Source of the DNA: Yinghuangia seranimata
Lineage (GTDB): Bacteria; Actinomycetota; Actinomycetes; Streptomycetales; Streptomycetaceae
Reading direction: 5' to 3'
Length of the DNA: 64,000 nt
NCBI RefSeq assembly: GCF_029953285.1
Contig: NZ_JASAOI010000051.1
Span: forward strand, 1 to 64,000
Shown piece by piece: positions 63,101-64,000 of the stretch. The notes beneath the pieces were generated by a model. The model ran no database searches. It was not told the origin of the DNA and saw only the letters and a program-made list of their open reading frames with translations. The first letter of the stretch is position 1; each line of letters begins with the position of its first letter. Made by a program: the position numbers and the translations under genes.

Positions 63101-63195
63101 CGGCGGCCCGCCGCACGCCAACGCCGCCCAGTCCGCCACGGGGAACGCCTGCGCTCAGCCCCTGACGCGTTCTTCGCAGCATCCACCCCGAGCAC
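51160..63195 (-). CDS. Giant secreted RHS/LamG polymorphic toxin with nuclease C-terminus
   Basis: About 4,011 residues. An Arg-rich signal (GRRAVAVLAMGAVFAVTATD, cleavage near residue 56) is followed by a Pro-rich linker. A DNRLRE-like domain lies at about 400-570 and a CARDB-like stretch follows it. A DUF6531-type start is near 815 (GGGSDKQVDPLVGNYTTSAV). Four tandem LamG-like domains (about 1045-2015) each carry FNGTxSxVQLP and GVLYSYQ-type strands. YD/RHS repeats run about 2045-3530 with a fifth LamG inserted near 2545-2765. The RHS core ends NPYAYANDDPLANADPTGHF near 3616. The tip (about 3806-4011: CLVDGELEKG, ACHLIASTLGGRGIQRNLAT) resembles DNA/RNA non-specific endonucleases. GTG 63195 follows GGGGGAG; the frame extends to 63285. 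Confidence 0.9.
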   Translation of the reverse strand: MLGVDAAKNASGAERRRSPWRTGRRWRAAGRRAVAVLAMGAVFAVTATDGATAWAAQGGPSHGSPSTPQQRAGSAAGLPHETDGPARKLRVQGPANPRVPGEGELPPDADAPDPAPPAPEPRTPTAVTDTRSVPDGAKPARAWQPGDGTAPQAPADAAKSEASPAGMPAPGPMLGKESAADRSVFQNPDGTRTARLYTGTVNFQQPDGSWAPIDTALVQEQSGRWTQKQNNAKPTFAPNAADPRLVASGPDAQHQVAFGLRGAAAANASVDGSTVTYGGVLPGTDVVFEAQPRQVKETLVLKEATAPTSFTYPFALTGLTPSLDADGNVLFKDADGVVRQTLPHGYMEDAHVSAISGEGAVSTGVTYSLTTVDGAPALQVSLDEAWLHDPARVFPVKVDPTTTTSGASVSTYVESPYNQNFSTGSDIRAGSWDNGGHKANAYLWFGNWGGELSNAYIESATLWLYNTHSGGCTNQGVTVSPITSDWQYNTIKYYPGVSIGAAVGWNAFYAGDTCGGARWKSVNLGVSAREAGVQLVESWVHGGSNLGLAVTTDVGSVAAWKRFKSVNSDAPPYLAVTYSPVGADYSVGTAVFPTSSLAGSAQVTVTNRGNSTWTTDAFSVVPWIYDTSWNLISNTMPRTALPGSVAPNQSTTVNATIPSMPAGNYIICWSMWGPAGEFYTQYGVPISAPCSVIPSGNTKPRIYAMSPLTNNTVGSTTPLLSVDGDDPDHYPQASPGYSFQITEVGATSPVASSGWMAANAWSPPAGALKWGKKYAWTASVGDGQDVTTSAPSYFTPVIDQPLVTSHLGGGSDKQVDPLVGNYTTSAVDADVAVVGPALRISRTYNSLDPRTDTLFGAGWITAYDMQALPDQDGTGNVVVTLANGRQARFGANNDGTFTAPEGQTIVLAARSGGGYTLTDTSGTVFTFAQQNGAGWRPTAIADRDARSVTLAYNPDGTLATITNTTAGRSLHLAWDPVAHHVATITTDRATPQDPNSALVWTYTYNADQLAKVCPPTSSTDCTQYAGTSGESSGSHFRTMVMDAGPAHYWRLDADSQGAVRQVDETLIDLDESRNAAPIYTGSAAGPLAGVPTKAAVFNGTTSYVGFPYKPLADKTRATAGVWFKTSSAGVLLSEGSPPDGSGTYSDLLLYVGTDGKLYGHLPNGQTTRIVSSSLVNDNKWHFAVLTGVDSTQSLYLDGALVGTQSGMLSITGAYYYLGAGYTTDQPAHPADQWGHLNGQIGEFALYNHVLGATAVQQQYTAATKAATELSKITLPSGKIQMTAQYSAKQDRVANYTDENDATWTVEPPTSKTTDAGGYTAAVLSGRPSGYWPLGDADGATAQDLTWHAPVRPASGTYHDVTSNAAGPLASGSTASATFNGTSSFVQLPSQAAPTQGPVSIGLWFKTTAPGVLYSYQSFPLGGAASGTRNWNPALYIGTDGKLYSLLWGGQSQTHTSAAVNDGQWHFAVLSAGVDTQSLYLDGAAVGTPVDGKLAYNGNAYAYLGAGTAEGWAAAPTDPDGHFKGQIAETFNLPYQLGAPSIASLYAAATTNPGPDTTAADLYQAAVVNSRPTGYWRLTDAGGAVAAEQISVTAANGSSGSYQNVTLGGAGPIASPASKSAGFNGTTSVLQLPVSDTPTRGASFELWFKATGPGVLYGSQDRPLGSQAGSLSGSGTVLYIGSDNMLYAGLQGSSIGSNTTVTDGAWHHVVVTTGQGSQRIASLYLDGVERSGTAYVRWEDRPYVYVGAGNATAWWHGPTDVEGRLPGAVAEVAQYDAVLSPETVQAHFAAATQPRTDGVDLFAAYRATVMASQPRAYWRLDDVAGATAAGSELSIPLPGGSYGINNNLAGTDSHNGPGGANADIFNGTSSYVQLPSSAAPQQGPNSIELWFQTSKPGVLLSYQDFSLSNPHSATDMWNPAMYVGTDGKLYGRFWGAPQLVTPGQVTDNKWHQVALTSNGNQVTLYLDGKPAAGPVAGTLQYNGAAYVYLGAGTTTGWANAPSSGYFTGEISQVAAYRSEVSAADVAARYSRLAPVGETANTKRALTYVEVHEISPHSRMYQYDPKHGGRLVSVTDERNHFTAYGYDTGGFVNAVTDQNGHTTTIGHDDRGNTVSTTTCEDTTKCSTAYASYPAAGAFPDGDVRNHLPTSRADGRSSGPADSTYATTFTYSARGDVLSSTTPATPDFPSGRTSTATYTTGTEAAPGGGTQPAGLFASTQDASGQTTRYAYFANGDLESKTAPSGLVTKYTYDALGRDTTTTQVSDTYPAGVMVAVAYDKLGRITTRTDPGTVNAVTGVTHTPKTTRTFDADGNVLTQTDADTTGGDAPRTTMWTYDAYDRVESVTTAAGKTTYAYDQYGNKTDSTDPLGNHLTYTYSATNQLETTTLTNYTGDPNHPKSAAAQILESRAYDPAGRMATVTDAMGRTKHYYYNDNNTLAEIDQDNFRNPDGTSRSVVLEQDFYDGAGHAIRQTTGGGRTTTTAVFDAAGRTTSTMLDPGGLERTATFTYDAADRPTRVLRTAPGTAKPEETLYAYDAAGHTTAESITTDTAAPAGPAGWWKLNDGSGTIAADATSHQSGTLAPGVSWSSEHGGSAAFNGTGGINTAGPALDSSKSFTVSAWAKLTDTTSFNTVVAQDGPTYSGFYLQYNKFAGTWVFSRPSDSSNNPPDWPVAAATAPPQVGVWTHLTGVFDASTNHMKLYVNGVLQSDVVDSTPWNATGPFTIGKATYNGDLFHGGIADVEAYDRALTAAEVQALVDHPGLAGVDGRLTTTHTYDQRGLLTSTTDPRGNAIGANAADYTTRYVYDQAGQPTQVIAPTVAAETGGGSPQNVHPITLTGYDTFGAVTAVDDPAGNIASFTYDDAGRQIAAAAPAYTPPGSTTPLTPVTTREFDALGRPTKVTDPLGGVSTSTYDQFGNPARQTAPAVASGTPTTTTTYDLVGEALAVVGPTGARTESTYDDLGRPVTTTQVVRQPTTQALTTSFTYDNAGNQLTVKSPSGAVTTAAYNAAGEQVSTTDSLGRTTTAAFDLGGRRTKLTMPDGTATTNAYDTAGRLIEADELDSVGALLAATKFGNDAAGLLTSRTDSSGATSRWEYNATGNRTRQIEPVTATGSITTTFGYDAAGRRTRYTDGNGNPTYYGYNTLGLPEYTTVPATTGFTAVGDRTTTIGYDAAGRSVKSTRPGGVTVSSVYDALGRLTSQSGTGAQASTPTRTFDYDLAGRTTSAGTPSGTNTYTYDDRALLLTAAGPGGNATLGYTADGDLATRTDKAGTATFTWDAAGQLKTANEPQTGTTLTYGYNQTGDVTSVAYGTGSTRTLTYDARHQLASDTLKAPGGTVQAQTTYTRDSNGRITTQTTGGLAGSGTQTYTYDQAGRLATWNDGTTQTGYGYDNAGNRTTVTTPAATITAVYNARNQLTAAGGTSYTYDARGTQTSRTSAGVTRTSAFDAYDQLTSAGTSSYTYDALGRMATGPGGRTFTYAGASTQLVSDGTETYSRGPSGNFLALGNGQGSALAYTNAHGDLLATFNANGSGLAGSTAYDPYGQKRVTTGNASSLGYQGGWTDTSTGQVNMAARWYDPATAAFTSADTIAQEPTPSVNGNPYAYANDDPLANADPTGHFSLSCGPMMGKRKNPPPGPRSGSPGNFGRRTPHGNPGNPSDPPGTGDPVRVPVPNLSPARERYMLGERGWAIPNPLPGRVSNSQLAEDALRDYLKNRFGHDSWEDAALAGLTLVAPEIRIPQAARGLWGGLKGLGFASLFSCDETVDRSHTDNGDGHLTDHGSTGPDGGAVDGSGTAQTEDLPIYENAPGVEDDNGFGIPNELLQEYNRNGQNCLQRAGDRYDYKPLDAYGRATGAQACLVDGELEKGTAPSSDPTGYGPAQDLADQEGLDEKAINACHLIASTLGGRGIQRNLATCPRQTNAYVRGDGRISENMRFYEAQVAAAVKAKQIVDYRVTPKYANGDPTKNPVPVSFEMMALGTDAQGNVGFTLSVVVPNSIYSPKRKSWINLGFAVNKY

Positions 63196-63580
63196 GTGCA
63201 ACTCCCCCACAGACGAGCAAGTTTCCGTGGGCAGCGCACACGGCGATCGAAGATCTATCCGGGCACGGGACATGACAGCAACCAACGGGCGGGATCCGCA
63301 GATGACAGATCGTCAGCAAACCTCACCGTTGGCCCGGTTTGAGTCTGATGGATTTTTCATTCGCATGACCAAAGCCCGAAAGTTCTTTGGCGACAATCCG
63401 ATTTGCTGATCACGTCGCACTCCGGGCAAGTGTTCGCTTCTGGCACGCTCGCCACGCGGACAGGGCGGCGCAGGACCGCAGCATGGCTACCCCGTCAGGT
63501 CTGGGCTCCGTCCAGGCCTGTGAGTTCCACCGCCAACCCGCGACGCCGGTCGCCGACCCAGGAACGCTCAGGTGACGACC
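63196..63580. other. Divergent intergenic region
   Basis: Lower-GC stretch between the RHS toxin (minus) and the S8 protease (plus), holding both promoters. GGATTTTTCATTCGCATG near 63,350-63,367 is notably AT-rich for this genome. I saw no gene or clear operator; a possible plus-strand frame from 63387 lacks family resemblance. Confidence 0.45.
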
Positions 63581-64000
63581 ATGAGACTCCCACGCGCGCA
63601 CACACACCGCGCCGGCCGCAGACTCTTTTGCGCCACAGCCGTGTTGACGGTTCTGGCGTTCACCACCCCGGCGCTCGCCGATCCGGCATGGCCACTCGAC
63701 GACCGGCACCTCCACGCCGAACAGGCATGGCAGATCTCCCAGGGTGACGGAGTCCTCATCGCCGTCGTCGACACCGGTGTGGCCGCCGACCATCCCGACC
63801 TCGCCGGGCAAGTCCGAACCGGGACGGGGTTCGTCGGCCTCGCTGGCGACCAGGGCACCACCGACGTCTCCGCCGACTCCCACGGCACCTCCGTAGCCGC
63901 GATCATCGCCGGAACCGGCGCCTCGTCAAACGGCAGCGGGGTCAAAGGCCTGGCCCCTCGAGCTTCGATCCTGCCGATCCGCGTCAGCCTGCAGAACGAC
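63581..64000 (+). CDS. S8 family serine protease, subtilisin/mycosin-like (partial)
   Basis: The first 140 residues of a secreted subtilase; the gene runs off the window. Signal peptide: RRLFCATAVLTVLAFTTPALA. The catalytic aspartate is in VLIAVVDTGVAADHPDL (about residue 64) and the histidine in DSHGTSVAAIIAGTG (about 98). SNGSGVKGLAPRASILPIRV is typical of mycosin/S8A enzymes of actinomycetes. The serine region lies outside the window. ATG 63581 is used; an in-frame GTG at 63572 is possible. Secreted subtilases often process surface proteins, so it might act on the divergent RHS protein, which is inference. Confidence 0.88.
   Translation, partial: MRLPRAHTHRAGRRLFCATAVLTVLAFTTPALADPAWPLDDRHLHAEQAWQISQGDGVLIAVVDTGVAADHPDLAGQVRTGTGFVGLAGDQGTTDVSADSHGTSVAAIIAGTGASSNGSGVKGLAPRASILPIRVSLQND

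Overview
This is a high-GC actinomycete chromosome segment, most likely Streptomyces or a close relative. The signs are third-position GC bias, GTG/TTG starts, ATGA/GTGA stop-start overlaps, SHOCT, DUF4259 and DUF6461 families, WXG100 proteins and a giant secreted RHS protein. No rRNA, CRISPR array or complete tRNA is present. The only tRNA sequence consists of 3' halves of tRNA-Pro(GGG) left at attachment sites.

Region 1 (1-13,205) looks like a low-oxygen or dormancy stress block. It holds the tail of an APC-type permease, an Hsp20 chaperone, a SHOCT membrane protein, a PPK2 polyphosphate kinase and a decayed tandem universal stress protein. Next comes a nine-gene, tightly coupled minus-strand operon running beta, gamma, delta and alpha subunits of a group 3b type NAD(P)-linked [NiFe] hydrogenase, then maturation protease, HypF, HypC, HypD and HypE. 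Near-identical GC-rich palindromes lie 60-70 nt before the Hsp20, SHOCT and hydrogenase start codons. I read them as candidate operators of a DosR/OsdR-like regulator. HypA and HypB are not in the window.

Region 2 (13,220-21,308) begins with a kinase-like gene cut off exactly at a 23-bp tRNA-Pro core. It continues with a TPR protein, a CHAT-protease/TPR protein, and a divergent pair (small Cys/His protein plus three-helix membrane protein). That four-gene group is the best candidate here for an undescribed signalling or defence module. A CPA1 cation/proton antiporter and an arylsulfatase fragment follow.

Region 3 (21,309-50,553) is a mosaic genomic island bounded by a 144-bp direct repeat that carries a terminator hairpin and the tRNA-Pro 3' half. 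A tyrosine integrase with one frameshift lies at its right end. Inside are a TetR/F420-type oxidoreductase pair, an orphan WXG100 (type VII-like) cluster, an ArsR-like regulator, a secreted protein, an atypical Ser/Thr kinase, an MFS/NUDIX cluster, a beta-propeller-like protein and several small hypothetical genes. It also holds at least four copies or fragments of one integrase-core IS, one 897-bp IS5-like element and many gene remnants (metalloprotease, epoxide hydrolase, LigD/ligase, xanthine dehydrogenase, endonuclease VII, ABC transporter, transposase).

Region 4 (50,554-64,000) holds a polymorphic toxin locus. A secreted RHS/LamG protein of about 4,011 residues ends in a predicted nuclease domain, and a SUKH-family (SMI1/KNR4) immunity gene lies 15 nt downstream, its stop codon falling inside the attachment-site sequence. 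A divergent, truncated S8 (subtilisin/mycosin-like) protease closes the window.
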